Numbered from the stretch's first letter, positions 35,358 to 44,784 are shown. The stretch: DNA of 64,000 nucleotides from Synechococcus sp. BIOS-U3-1 (GCF_014279975.1 NZ_CP047936.1:248001-312000); one strand, 5' to 3'. The notes: generated by a model not told the origin, from the letters alone. Made by a program: numbers and translations.

Positions 35358-37319
35358 GTGCAGGTGATCTCCCAGTTGCGCATCATCAAGCGGCTGGGTT
35401 GGCGCAATTGCGCTGCCGTCGCAGCGCACCGAGTAGCACTGCGGACTGGCCTCTACGTACGCCAGTTGCCGCTAATGCCGTGCCCCATCCCTGAGCGGCT
35501 TAACGGCCAGCCCCACCCGGCTCCGTTCTCCGCCGATGGATGGTCGGCGACATCGCTTAATGGCTGTCTCGCAGCGGCTGATGCCCTGCTGGCAGGTACG
35601 GCCACCTGGTTCAGCCATGAGAGTCATGCCGTTGGCTCACCTCCGGAATGGTTTTTTGATCCCGCTTCGGGCCAGCGTTTCACGGATGGCAGCCAGCACT
35701 GGAGCTGCTGTCGCCCATTCGCCGGGGCTGATATCAAGCGCTGCTGGGAGCTCTCCCGTTGGGCTTGGGCTCCTCTGCTGATCCGTGCCTGGCGCCTCAG
35801 CGGCGACCACCGCTACCGCGATGGCTTCAACAGCTGGTGCCTGAGCTGGTGCCAGGCCAACCCCGTGAATGGCGGCAGCAATTGGGTCTGTGGCCAGGAG
35901 GCTTCCATGCGCCTGCTCCATGCCCTGCAGGCTTGGCAGCTTGCCGATGCTCCCGCTCAGCTGCCTGATCCCAGGCCCCAGCGGGCAGCATTTGTGGCGG
36001 CGCATCTGCAGCGCATCGCCGCCACCGAGCGCTATGCCCAGGCGCAAGACAACAACCACTGGATCTCAGAAGCCGCCGCCCTATTCATCGGCGGCAGCTG
36101 GTTGGAGGCTTCCGCCAGCGCCCATGCCTCGGAAGCCCAGCGCTGGGCTTCTGAAGGTCGACGCGCTCTGGAGCGCAGCGTGGCGCGGCTGGTGATGGCA
36201 GATGGCTCCTTCGCTCAACACTCGCTTACCTACCACCGTCTGCTGCTCGACACCCTCGCCCAGGTGGAACTGTGCCGCCGTTGGCTGGATCTGCCCGGCT
36301 TCTCGCAGCGCTTTCGGGAGCGCTGTCGGGCGGCTACCCATTGGTTTGCTGCGCTGGTGGATCCCTGCAGTGGTGATGGTCCCAATCTGGGCAGCAACGA
36401 CGGGGTCTTTGTCTATCAGCTGCACAGTCAGCCCTACCGCGATTTCCGGCCCACCTTGCAGCTCGCCTCGGTCTTGTTTGCAGGCCAGCGAGCCCTGGAG
36501 CCGGGTCCCTGGGATGAGCCTCTCCATTGGTTCGAGCTGATCAGTTCGTCAGCAGAAGGTCTTGATGCATCATCACCGCAAGCACCGAAGGCTCCTTCGC
36601 TTAAGCCCTCACAAGCAGTTGAGCTCTTTGCCGATGGGGGCTATGGGCTGTTGCGACCTACCTCCAGAACTTGGGCTTTGCTGAGGCTCCCTAATTACCG
36701 CTTCCGGCCGGCTCATGCCGACCCGCTGCACCTCGATCTCTGGCATGAGGGCGTGAATCTGCTGCGCGATGGCGGCAGTTACGCCTACAACTCTGATGCT
36801 GCTGATCTGGCCTACTTCCCAGGTATCGCCAGCCATAACAGTGTGCAGTTCGATGGCGCTGAGCCTATGCCCCGCCTCGGTCGCTTCCTCTGGGGCGACT
36901 GGCTTCAGCTGGTAGACCCGCCACTGGTTGAGTCGGGTAAAGCTTGCTCGTCGATCACCGCGGCCTACCGCTCCCCCCACGGTCGCCATAAGCGCCAGGT
37001 GCAGGTGGACCCAAGCGGTCTGGGGTGGATCATCACCGACCATTGCTCCTCGTTTCGCCATCGCCTGCTCCTGCGCTGGCGCCTCTGCCCGGCCGACTGG
37101 CAGCTGTTGACTGAAGGTGCGACAGCTCAGCTATTCAGCTCCCGTGCCCAGATCAGCCTTGAGACCAATTTTCCTATCCAGCGCCTAGAGGTGGTGGAGG
37201 GCTGGGAGTCGCTGCTCTATGCACAAAAAACAACACTTCCTGTCTTGGAGATTGAAGTGGCCGCAAGTTCAAGCCCTGCTTTGATCATCACCAACATCGC
37301 CCTGCCGGTGCCGCCATGA
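35358..37319 (+). CDS. Heparinase II/III family protein
   Basis: 653 aa from a GTG 2 bases after the WecC stop. The N-terminal alpha/alpha toroid is visible in HYRYRDGFNSWCLSW, NNHWISEAAALFIGGSWL and ADGSFAQHSLTYHRLLLDTL. The C-terminal beta-sandwich contains RPAHADPLHLDLWHEGVN, LRDGGSYAYN and ASHNSVQFDG. No signal peptide is evident. Heparinase-like lyases cut uronic-acid polysaccharides. In O-antigen and capsule loci they accompany the bidomain oxidoreductase and a WcaI-like glycosyltransferase and may modify or trim the polymer. The substrate is unknown. Confidence 0.85.
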   Translation: MQVISQLRIIKRLGWRNCAAVAAHRVALRTGLYVRQLPLMPCPIPERLNGQPHPAPFSADGWSATSLNGCLAAADALLAGTATWFSHESHAVGSPPEWFFDPASGQRFTDGSQHWSCCRPFAGADIKRCWELSRWAWAPLLIRAWRLSGDHRYRDGFNSWCLSWCQANPVNGGSNWVCGQEASMRLLHALQAWQLADAPAQLPDPRPQRAAFVAAHLQRIAATERYAQAQDNNHWISEAAALFIGGSWLEASASAHASEAQRWASEGRRALERSVARLVMADGSFAQHSLTYHRLLLDTLAQVELCRRWLDLPGFSQRFRERCRAATHWFAALVDPCSGDGPNLGSNDGVFVYQLHSQPYRDFRPTLQLASVLFAGQRALEPGPWDEPLHWFELISSSAEGLDASSPQAPKAPSLKPSQAVELFADGGYGLLRPTSRTWALLRLPNYRFRPAHADPLHLDLWHEGVNLLRDGGSYAYNSDAADLAYFPGIASHNSVQFDGAEPMPRLGRFLWGDWLQLVDPPLVESGKACSSITAAYRSPHGRHKRQVQVDPSGLGWIITDHCSSFRHRLLLRWRLCPADWQLLTEGATAQLFSSRAQISLETNFPIQRLEVVEGWESLLYAQKTTLPVLEIEVAASSSPALIITNIALPVPP

Positions 37320-39208
37320 AGGTTCTCTACTTCCACCAGTATTTCTCCACGCCTGCAGGTTCCAATGGGACCCGTTCTTATGAACTTGCACGCGATCTCG
37401 TTAACCACGGTCATCAAGTGACCATGGTTTGTTTGAGGACAGATCGGTCAGCGACTGGTTTGGAAGGGGATAGATGGAATGGACGCCGCCATGGTTCTGT
37501 CGATGGCATCGAGGTGATTGAGTTTGACCTGCCTTACTCCAATCACGCCGGCATGTTGGAACGTGCGTTGGTGTTTCTGCGCTACAGCTGGGAGAGCCTG
37601 CTGCTGGCGCTAGGCGCCGAAGTTGATCTTATTTTCGCCACCACTACTCCGCTGACGGCGGGTATCCCAGGAATAGCTGCCCGCTGGTTGCGGGGGATTC
37701 CTTTCGTTCTCGAGGTTCGTGACCTTTGGCCCGAGCTCCCCCGAGCCATGGGTGTGGTGCGTAATCCTTTTTTATTGAAGGTGTTATCAGTACTGGAGTG
37801 GAGTAGCTACCACTCTGCAGATGCCTGCATCGGTCTGGCCCCTGGCATCTGCGAGGGCATTGCGGATAGGGGGATCCCTCCAGACCGCATTACTAGTATT
37901 CCCAATGCCTGTGATCTTGAGCTGTTCAAACCCCTAAAGGCGCAACAGTCCAAGCAGCCAGAGCTAATTAGAGGCTTGGCTTCACCCATGCCAGCTGGAT
38001 CCTTTGTTGCTGCTTTTACAGGGGCTCATGGTCTGGCTAATGGCCTTGATGCAGTCCTCGATGCAGCTTCCGAATTACAGAGGCGAGGTCGCCACGACAT
38101 TCGACTGCTCTTTATCGGTGATGGCCGCTGCAAGCATGCCCTTCAGCAACGTGTAAAAGCTGAAAGTCTGGAAAACTGCCATTTTCTTCCTCCGCTCCCT
38201 AAGTCCCAACTCGCCCGAAGCCTGGGGCTGTCGGTGCATGTGGGCCTCATGGTGCTTGATGACATACCGGCTTTCTACCGCGGTACTTCCCCAAATAAGT
38301 TTTTTGACTACATCTCCTGCGGATTGCCAGTGGTGAATAATTACCCTGGCTGGTTGGCTGAGCTCATTCGTGATCACCAATTGGGTATCCCCGTCCCCCC
38401 ACGCGATCCGAATGCTTTCGCGGAAGCACTAATCACCTTGAAAGATGATCCAGACCTGCGAGAGGCTGCAGGTGCTAATGCGCGCAGCCTCGCTGAATCC
38501 CATTTTTCTCGTCTTGTGTTGGCAGGGCAATGGCGAAATATTTTGACCACGACAGCAGTTCGTAACCGATGGCGAACAAACAGATATTTATGGCGTTTTA
38601 TTTACTTTACTTTCAAAAATATTGCTGATCGTCTCGCTGCCCTACTGGCGTTGCTGCTGCTGTCGCCGCTATTGCTTTTTGTGTCTCTGCTGGTGCGCTG
38701 GCGCCTAGGTGCCCCGGTGTTGTTCCGTCAGCCCCGCCCCGGTTACGGCGAAAGTCAGTTCCAGCTTCTCAAGTTCCGCACAATGACCAACCAACGTGAT
38801 ACCGATGGGGATTTGCTTTCCGATGCCCAGCGCCTCACACCTTTTGGCCGTTGGTTGCGCGCTATGTCTATTGATGAATTGCCAGGGTTGATCAATATTC
38901 TGCGCGGCGAGATGAGCTTCATTGGGCCTCGCCCTCTGCTGATGCAATATTTGTCGCTTTATTCTTTTGAGCAAGCTCGCCGTCACGACGTGAAACCAGG
39001 TTTCAGTGGCTGGGCCCAGATTAATGGACGTAATGCCCTCTCCTGGAAGGAAAAACTCCGCCGCGACGTCTGGTATGTGGATCACCAAAGTCTCTGGCTT
39101 GATCTCCGCATTTTTCTGATCACGATTTGGAAAGTGATCAGTCGAGAGGGTATCAGCGCCCCGGGAAATGTCACCATGCCCCCCTTCCGTGGTGACGAAA
39201 ATGCCTAA
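37316..39208 (+). CDS. Fusion of GT4 glycosyltransferase (WbuB/WcaI type) and initiating sugar-phosphate transferase (WcaJ/PglC type)
   Basis: 630 aa, ATGA overlap with the upstream stop. Residues 1 to about 410 form a GT-B glycosyltransferase: HQYFSTPAGSNGTRSYELA, LVLEVRDLWPELP-like text, FIGDGRCKHALQQR and SPNKFFDYISCGLPVV. A membrane helix (LAALLALLLLSPLLLFVSLL) and a polyprenyl-phosphate sugar transferase domain follow: PVLFRQPRPGYG, LLKFRTMTNQ, LRAMSIDELPGLINIL, MSFIGPRPLL and GFSGWAQINGRN. The second domain loads the first sugar onto undecaprenyl phosphate and the first probably adds the next, so one polypeptide may carry out both early assembly steps. Confidence 0.9.
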   Translation: MKVLYFHQYFSTPAGSNGTRSYELARDLVNHGHQVTMVCLRTDRSATGLEGDRWNGRRHGSVDGIEVIEFDLPYSNHAGMLERALVFLRYSWESLLLALGAEVDLIFATTTPLTAGIPGIAARWLRGIPFVLEVRDLWPELPRAMGVVRNPFLLKVLSVLEWSSYHSADACIGLAPGICEGIADRGIPPDRITSIPNACDLELFKPLKAQQSKQPELIRGLASPMPAGSFVAAFTGAHGLANGLDAVLDAASELQRRGRHDIRLLFIGDGRCKHALQQRVKAESLENCHFLPPLPKSQLARSLGLSVHVGLMVLDDIPAFYRGTSPNKFFDYISCGLPVVNNYPGWLAELIRDHQLGIPVPPRDPNAFAEALITLKDDPDLREAAGANARSLAESHFSRLVLAGQWRNILTTTAVRNRWRTNRYLWRFIYFTFKNIADRLAALLALLLLSPLLLFVSLLVRWRLGAPVLFRQPRPGYGESQFQLLKFRTMTNQRDTDGDLLSDAQRLTPFGRWLRAMSIDELPGLINILRGEMSFIGPRPLLMQYLSLYSFEQARRHDVKPGFSGWAQINGRNALSWKEKLRRDVWYVDHQSLWLDLRIFLITIWKVISREGISAPGNVTMPPFRGDENA

Positions 39209-40196
39209 TGCGATTCCCACCGGAATCCTGATCACATCGGCGGGGCGAAGGGGGGAGCTTATTAAAATTTGGAAAAAAAGTGCTCTTTCAACTTTAGGGT
39301 CTGAAGCTAGAATATATTCTTGTGACCTTAATCCTTCTCTTTCAGCAGCTTGCCAGCTCGCTGATCAGTCATTTAAGAGTGTCCAGTGTACGGAGCCTGA
39401 TTATCCTGCTCAGATTCTTGAGCTCTGCCTGGCCAATGATATAAAAATGGTCATACCTACAATAGACACAGAATTGCAAGTTCTAGCTGAATCTAGAGAA
39501 GCTTTTGATGCCGCAGGTGTGCAACTAGTTGTTAGTGATCCTGGTTTAGTTCGCCTATGTAGGGATAAGCGTCGCACAGCTGATTTATTTGCATCGCTAT
39601 CAATACTAACTCCCAAGATTCTTGATCCTGAAAGACTCATATTTCCTTGCTTTATGAAGCCAGTGGGCGGCAGCTGCAGTCAAGGAATTAAAACAATACT
39701 ATCTGCAGATCACTTGGCGCCTGTTGACACTAGCGATTCAAATAATCTTTTCCAAGAACTTGTTCCCAATCATTGGATCGAGTATACAGTTGATCTTTGC
39801 TATTCAAAATCAGGTGATCTGCTCGGTTGTGTCCCGAGACAACGTCTGGAAGTTCGAGGCGGTGAAATCAGCAAAGGAGCGACTCGTAAGGATAACGTGC
39901 TGCGAACCTTGAAGAAGCGCCTTGGCACATTGAAGGGTGCTAGAGGTGTTATTACTCTGCAGATCTTTGTGGATCCCAGCAGAGATAAGATGCTTGGTAT
40001 TGAAATCAACCCACGCTTTGGTGGTGGGTATCCGATGAGCCATGCGGCGGGTGCCGACTATCCATCCCTCTTGATCAGGGAATATTTGCTTGCTGAATCA
40101 ATCGGCTATGAGGAAGCGTGGGAGGCTAATCTTATATTGCTCCGCTATGACACCATGGAGTTTTACTCATCTCCTATGCCAACCGGAATTCAATGA
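39201..40196 (+). CDS. ATP-grasp enzyme (carbamoyl-phosphate-synthase-like)
   Basis: 331 aa from the ATG at 39201, overlapping the upstream stop by 8 bases; an earlier start at 39168 would overlap by 41. N-terminus ILITSAGRRGELIKIWKK resembles the CarB-like pre-ATP-grasp domain. ATP-grasp signatures are FPCFMKPVGGSCSQGI, FQELVPNHWIEYTVDL and MLGIEINPRFGGGYP. Such proteins ligate a carboxylate to an amine and occur in sugar-modification loci, often beside an HAD protein as here. The next gene overlaps by 4 bases. Substrate unknown. Confidence 0.82.
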   Translation: MPNAIPTGILITSAGRRGELIKIWKKSALSTLGSEARIYSCDLNPSLSAACQLADQSFKSVQCTEPDYPAQILELCLANDIKMVIPTIDTELQVLAESREAFDAAGVQLVVSDPGLVRLCRDKRRTADLFASLSILTPKILDPERLIFPCFMKPVGGSCSQGIKTILSADHLAPVDTSDSNNLFQELVPNHWIEYTVDLCYSKSGDLLGCVPRQRLEVRGGEISKGATRKDNVLRTLKKRLGTLKGARGVITLQIFVDPSRDKMLGIEINPRFGGGYPMSHAAGADYPSLLIREYLLAESIGYEEAWEANLILLRYDTMEFYSSPMPTGIQ

Positions 40197-40879
40197 ATCT
40201 CGACGATTGGGTGGTCGTTTTTGATTTAGACGACACATTGATTTCTGAGCTTGAATATCAACGTTCTGGAATCTCTGCAGTTGAAAAAGTTATTTTTTCA
40301 ATCTATGGTATTCCTTTTGACGGCCGCATTCAAAGCGCATCTGAGAGGGGTGTTGAGGATGTTTGGGGCTGGGCTTGTGAGCAGCTAAACCTTCCGTTCG
40401 AGGTGAAAACAAGTTTTTTGTGGCTTTACAGACTTCATAGGCCTGCAATTCAGCTTGCATCAGGAATTCGTGATACTTTGGATGTACTTTCAGATTTAAA
40501 TGCAAATCTTGCTATACTGTCTGATGGTCGATCTGTTACCCAACGTCTCAAGTTAGCTGCCGTTGGCCTTGGTTCAATACCTCTTTTTGTCTCTGAAGAC
40601 TATCAGTGTGAAAAGCCAAGTCCTGAGCGTTTTGTTGCTATTGAGAAGCGATGGCCTGACTGTCGTTATGTATATGTTGCTGATAATCCTGTCAAGGATT
40701 TCCTGGCTCCAAATGAAAGGGGGTGGCTCACCCTTGGAAGCAATTGGGTCAAGACTAGGGTTCATCAGATTGATCCCTCATTTTTAGGTGTCGACTATCA
40801 GCCGTCGTATTGGCTTTCTGAACCCATCGAAGTTATTCGTCAGATTCAAGCAGCTCAAAAGCATGTTCTGGCCACCTAA
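40193..40879 (+). CDS. HAD-family hydrolase
   Basis: 228 aa. Motif I VVVFDLDDTLISE holds the nucleophile Asp. Motif II is AILSDGRSVTQRLKLAAVGL, motif III Lys is in CEKPSPERFVA and motif IV is YVADNPVKDFLAP. All catalytic residues are present, with an alpha-helical cap between motifs I and II. It starts inside the end of the ATP-grasp gene (ATGA overlap), so the pair is probably coexpressed and acts on one substrate, for example dephosphorylating a sugar or activated intermediate. The substrate cannot be inferred. Confidence 0.85.
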   Translation: MNLDDWVVVFDLDDTLISELEYQRSGISAVEKVIFSIYGIPFDGRIQSASERGVEDVWGWACEQLNLPFEVKTSFLWLYRLHRPAIQLASGIRDTLDVLSDLNANLAILSDGRSVTQRLKLAAVGLGSIPLFVSEDYQCEKPSPERFVAIEKRWPDCRYVYVADNPVKDFLAPNERGWLTLGSNWVKTRVHQIDPSFLGVDYQPSYWLSEPIEVIRQIQAAQKHVLAT

Positions 40880-40884
40880 GTCCG

Positions 40885-41070
40885 ATGAAGTTGAAAAAAA
40901 TACTTGTTCATTACGCTGAATATTCTCTTTTGAATTTGATACTATCTCTGATGCCTGTTGATATTCATCTTGTGTTTTTGAAAGGCTTCTCGATGTACGA
41001 TGCCGGTATGTTTTTTAGAAGCATTTGTCAGCAGCAGCTAAAGGCTCCAATTCTTAATGCACCTAAGTAG
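40885..41070 (+). CDS. Small open frame, 61 aa, possibly a gene remnant
   Basis: ATG 5 bases after the HAD stop and open for 61 codons. It starts basic (MKLKKILVHYAEYSLLN) and has one hydrophobic stretch (LILSLMPVDIHLVFLKG). It has no recognised domain. The stop overlaps a short inverted repeat (CACCTA/TAGGTG). It is followed by about 500 bases without genes, so it is more likely the N-terminal piece of a decayed gene than a functional small protein, but the tight spacing leaves translation possible. Confidence 0.3.
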   Translation: MKLKKILVHYAEYSLLNLILSLMPVDIHLVFLKGFSMYDAGMFFRSICQQQLKAPILNAPK

Positions 41071-41572
41071 GTGAGCGACGAATTTCGCTGTGCCAATTTT
41101 TGCTCGAGCTAAGTTTTTCGGATTTACTTCTTCTCATGTAGTGTGAATTTGCTTGTTGCGAAGAGGCTGAGTACGCTCGATTCGTGATCAGTTAAGGAGA
41201 AGGATGTTTGAATCTTCATCCATTAATATGTTGCTTGTTGATGTTCGATGGTGATTTGGCTGTTGTTTTTCGATGTTGTAAAGCTTCCTGATTGCCAGGC
41301 TCTTTTGATCCAGCTGATCCTTTTGTTGTGATGTCTGGTCAGGATGTTTTTCTGTCTGCTAAATATTTGCTCTTAGGCTTTATGGCCCAGGTAGTGAGAT
41401 TTTTCCGCCGACCCAAGTTGGTGTGAGTGAGGCTTCTTCGGCTATTCTGTAGCAAGTTAAAATTGTTCCGAAGAGTCAATAAGTCGAATGTGAATCTTTG
41501 CTCTTCCCTCAAATTGATTTTTCAGCTTTGTATGCGAGTTGATGGCGTAATGCTCACCCGTAAAGATTGAAC
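41071..41572. other. Gene-free stretch of about 500 bases
   Basis: T-rich, with stops in all frames; the plus-strand text around 41220-41460 has short open pieces but I recognise no protein family. It may be the decayed remainder of the gene that begins at 40885. No clear hairpin or promoter was identified. Confidence 0.4.
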
Positions 41573-42751
41573 ATGTCACTTCGATCCAAGCTGGCCCCCT
41601 GGCCCCAGTTCGACTCTGATCAGATCGATGTCGCCACTAGTGTGCTCTCCTCTGGCAAGGTCAATTCTTGGACAGGACACGAGACCACCGCCTTTGAGAA
41701 GGAGTTCGCCAGCTGGTGCGGCAATGCCCATGCCATCGCCAGCGCAAATGGATCCTTGGCTCTCTCGACTGCTTACTTGTCGATTGGGCTCGCCCCTGGC
41801 GATGAGCTGATCACTACCCCGCGGACGTTCATCGCTACCGCTTCGAGTGCTGTATTGCTCGGTGCCAAGCCTATTTTCGCCGACGTAGATGCCGAATCTG
41901 GTGCCATTACTGCTCGCGCTATCGAGCCACTGATCACTTCCCAGACCAAGGCAATATCAGTCGTGCATTTAGGTGGCTGGCCTGCCGACATGCCCTCGAT
42001 ACTCGATCTGGCGCTGAATCACGGCATTGCCGTGATCGAAGATTGTGCTCAGGCTCATGGCGCTCGTATCAATGGCCAGTCTGTTGGCAGCTTCGGAGAC
42101 GTGTCCGCTTGGAGTTTCTGCCAGGACAAGATCATCTCTACGGCTGGTGAAGGTGGCATGGTCACCACCAATCGAGAGGAGTTATGGGATGCGGTATGGG
42201 CCTTTAAAGATCATGGCAAAACTCATGAGGCTGTCTATGGGCGCGAACACCCATCCGGCTTCCGCTGGCTCCACGAGCGTTTCGGCTCTAACTTCCGCCT
42301 CACCGAGCTACAAAGCGCAATAGGTCGCGTTCAGCTAAAGCGTCTCCCTGAGTGGACTGACACACGCACTCGAAATGCACTTCTCTTAGCAGAAGCCTTG
42401 GCTGATTGCTGTGCTGTGCGTGTGCCTTTGCCGCCTGAGAGCATCACCCATGCCTGGTACAAGTTCTATGCCTTCGTTAATCCATATGCATTGGCAGAGG
42501 GCTGGAGCCGTGATCGAATCCTTGCCGAGATTGCTGCCCTGGGGTATCCCGCTCTATCTGGTAGTTGCAGCGAGATCTACTTGGAGAAGTGCTTCCAGCA
42601 GGCTGGTCTGGCTCCTGCCGAACGCCTTCCTGTGTCTCGCGAGCTCGGGGAGACCAGCCTGATGTTCCTGGTGCATCCCACCATCACTCCAGAGCAAATG
42701 GATGGCTACGTCGAGGCTGTGAGGTCGGTGGTGTTGCGGGCTTGTCGATGA
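41573..42751 (+). CDS. DegT/DnrJ/EryC1/StrS-family sugar aminotransferase
   Basis: 392 aa from the ATG at 41573 (a TTG lies two codons upstream). Fold type I PLP enzyme: SGKVNSWTGHETTAFEKEFA, AIASANGSLALSTAYLSIGL, ITTPRTFIATASSAVLLGA, VIEDCAQAHGARING with the cofactor Asp, and WSFCQDKIISTAGEGGMVTT with the Schiff-base Lys. The overall pattern is that of aminotransferases acting on UDP-4-keto-6-deoxyhexoses. It overlaps the second FlaA1/CapD-like dehydratase gene by 4 bases, so the dehydratase product is the likely substrate, giving a UDP-amino-dideoxyhexose. Confidence 0.9.
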   Translation: MSLRSKLAPWPQFDSDQIDVATSVLSSGKVNSWTGHETTAFEKEFASWCGNAHAIASANGSLALSTAYLSIGLAPGDELITTPRTFIATASSAVLLGAKPIFADVDAESGAITARAIEPLITSQTKAISVVHLGGWPADMPSILDLALNHGIAVIEDCAQAHGARINGQSVGSFGDVSAWSFCQDKIISTAGEGGMVTTNREELWDAVWAFKDHGKTHEAVYGREHPSGFRWLHERFGSNFRLTELQSAIGRVQLKRLPEWTDTRTRNALLLAEALADCCAVRVPLPPESITHAWYKFYAFVNPYALAEGWSRDRILAEIAALGYPALSGSCSEIYLEKCFQQAGLAPAERLPVSRELGETSLMFLVHPTITPEQMDGYVEAVRSVVLRACR

Positions 42752-44649
42752 AGCTTTTTTCATTACGCCAGGTCATTCGGTTGTCCCCTCTTGCCCGTCG
42801 GCTGCTGCTGATAGCGATCGACGCTCTGTTAGTCCCTTTGTCGGTGTGGCTGAGCTTCTGGCTTCGGTTGGCCCATCCTCTCCATCCCAGTTTTCAGGCT
42901 GCCGGACTGTGGATGCTTTCAGCAGTGCTGCTGTTCGGCCTGCCCCTATATGCGCTCACAGGACAGTACCAAGGTCTGACGCGTTATGTCGGCAGTCGAG
43001 CTTTTTACCAGCTCGCCGGCCGCAATGCACTGTTGGTGTTTCTGTTGGTGGCCACCGGCGTATTGCTGCGCCTGCCGATGCCGCCACGCAGCAGCTGGAT
43101 CCTGCTCTGGTTATTGCTCACCGGCTTCACCGGATTGGTGCGCTTTGCCCTGCGTGATCTGCTCCTGTCGCTGCGGTCGGTGTCGCACAAACAGATGGTT
43201 CGTGTTGCCATTTATGGCGCCGGTGAGGCCGGTGCCCAGCTTGCCGCCGCTCTCCGCCTGGCCGGTAATCATCAGATTATTACGTTCCTCGATGATGCGC
43301 CGACCCTATGGCGGCGCACGATCAACGGCATACCGATTCAGCCGCCCCAGGTACTTAGCCAGATCCTGGATCAGCTCGATCAGGTGTTGCTGGCAATTCC
43401 CTCAATGCCCCGAGTTGAACGCCGTCGCATCGTGGCTGAGCTCCAACGCCAGGCGATTCCGGTGTTGCAGATTCCCTCGGTTGATGACATCACGGCAGGG
43501 CGGGCGCGCATCGATTCGCTTCGCCCTGTCGCCATTGAAGACCTGCTCGGCCGTGATCCTGTGCCGCCTGTGCGGGAGCTGCTTGGCCCTGGCCTGCGCG
43601 ATGCAGTGGTGTGCGTCACCGGTGCCGGTGGCTCGATCGGTTCCGAGCTCTGCCGCCAAATTCTGCAGCTGTACCCCAAAGTCTTGATCCTGCTCGAGAT
43701 CAGTGAACCGTCGCTTTATGCCGTCGAGGAGGAGCTGCGCCAACAACTGCCCGCTTCGGTGACCTTGCTTCCTGTGCTTGGCAGCGCCACCGATCCGGCT
43801 CTGGTGCAATGGCTTTTTGCAGGCCATGGTGTGCAGACCGTCTTCCACGCCGCTGCCTACAAGCACGTGCCCCTGGTGGAAGCGAATCCGCTGGCGGGCC
43901 TCGCCAACAACGTGGGATCCACTCGAGTGCTGTGCCAGGCCGCCATATCGGTTGGTGTGAGTGAAGTGGTGTTGATCTCCACCGATAAAGCGGTGCGACC
44001 CACCAATGTGATGGGCGCCAGCAAACGTCTGGCTGAGCTGGTGGTGCAGGCCACGGCGCAAGAGCTTTCTCAGAGTGCCAAGGGCGCAGGCCAGCTGCGC
44101 ACTCGTTTTGCAATGGTGCGCTTTGGCAACGTGCTGGGGTCTTCTGGCTCAGTGGTCCCTCTGTTCCGTAGACAGATAGCCGCTGGAGGACCGATCACCC
44201 TTACCCACCCAGAGATCATCCGCTACTTCATGACTATCCCGGAGGCGGCCGAGCTGGTGCTTCAAGCTGCCACTCTTGCCAAGGGCGGTGATGTCTTCTT
44301 GCTGGACATGGGCGAACCTGTGCGTATCAAAGCTCTGGCCGAGCAGATGATCCGGCTCAGTGGTCTTTCCTTGCGGGATGCCCAGAATCCCTGCGGCGAT
44401 ATCGAGATTGCATGCACTGGCTTGCGCCCGGGCGAGAAGCTCTACGAAGAACTACTCATCGATGCCGAATCTGAAGCAACCCAACACCCCCTGATCTTCC
44501 GCGCCCAGGAACGGGTCTTCCCTCCTGAGGTGCTGTGGCCTCTGTTGGATGCACTCAATGCAGCGATCGAAGTACATGATGCGGAGGCCGCTCTGCCCTT
44601 GCTTGCTGAGCTGGTGCCCGAGTGGGAGCGGGGTGAAGTATCTAATTGA
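42748..44649 (+). CDS. FlaA1/CapD-type membrane nucleoside-diphosphate-sugar 4,6-dehydratase (copy 2)
   Basis: 633 aa from the ATG at 42748, which overlaps the aminotransferase stop; the frame is open further upstream but only inside that gene. Architecture is the same as copy 1: N-terminal membrane helices, middle Rossmann domain (VAIYGAGEAGAQLAAALRLA) and C-terminal SDR domain (VTGAGGSIGSELCRQI; STDKAVRPTNVMGASK with Met replacing Tyr). Compared with copy 1 it has a short insertion after LAELVVQA (about eleven residues, QELSQSAKGAG region). The overlap with an aminotransferase suggests a two-step route from UDP-GlcNAc to an amino-dideoxy sugar. Confidence 0.92.
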   Translation: MKLFSLRQVIRLSPLARRLLLIAIDALLVPLSVWLSFWLRLAHPLHPSFQAAGLWMLSAVLLFGLPLYALTGQYQGLTRYVGSRAFYQLAGRNALLVFLLVATGVLLRLPMPPRSSWILLWLLLTGFTGLVRFALRDLLLSLRSVSHKQMVRVAIYGAGEAGAQLAAALRLAGNHQIITFLDDAPTLWRRTINGIPIQPPQVLSQILDQLDQVLLAIPSMPRVERRRIVAELQRQAIPVLQIPSVDDITAGRARIDSLRPVAIEDLLGRDPVPPVRELLGPGLRDAVVCVTGAGGSIGSELCRQILQLYPKVLILLEISEPSLYAVEEELRQQLPASVTLLPVLGSATDPALVQWLFAGHGVQTVFHAAAYKHVPLVEANPLAGLANNVGSTRVLCQAAISVGVSEVVLISTDKAVRPTNVMGASKRLAELVVQATAQELSQSAKGAGQLRTRFAMVRFGNVLGSSGSVVPLFRRQIAAGGPITLTHPEIIRYFMTIPEAAELVLQAATLAKGGDVFLLDMGEPVRIKALAEQMIRLSGLSLRDAQNPCGDIEIACTGLRPGEKLYEELLIDAESEATQHPLIFRAQERVFPPEVLWPLLDALNAAIEVHDAEAALPLLAELVPEWERGEVSN

Positions 44650-44784
44650 TTTTTTTCAAAATCTCTCCGTTAAGGCTCTCGCCACAACAGTGCTAGCCAT
44701 CTTGAAGACCACCACCTAGGGCCGTTTCGCCTCTAAGAATCAGCGATAACCTTCCAGCGTTTGACGGCTTAGCCCCACCACTAA

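Noticed and set aside
42565-42747. An upstream extension of the second 4,6-dehydratase gene by 61 codons
   Set aside because: It lies inside the aminotransferase gene and lacks similarity to copy 1; the ATG at 42748 gives the same length as copy 1 and an ATGA overlap.
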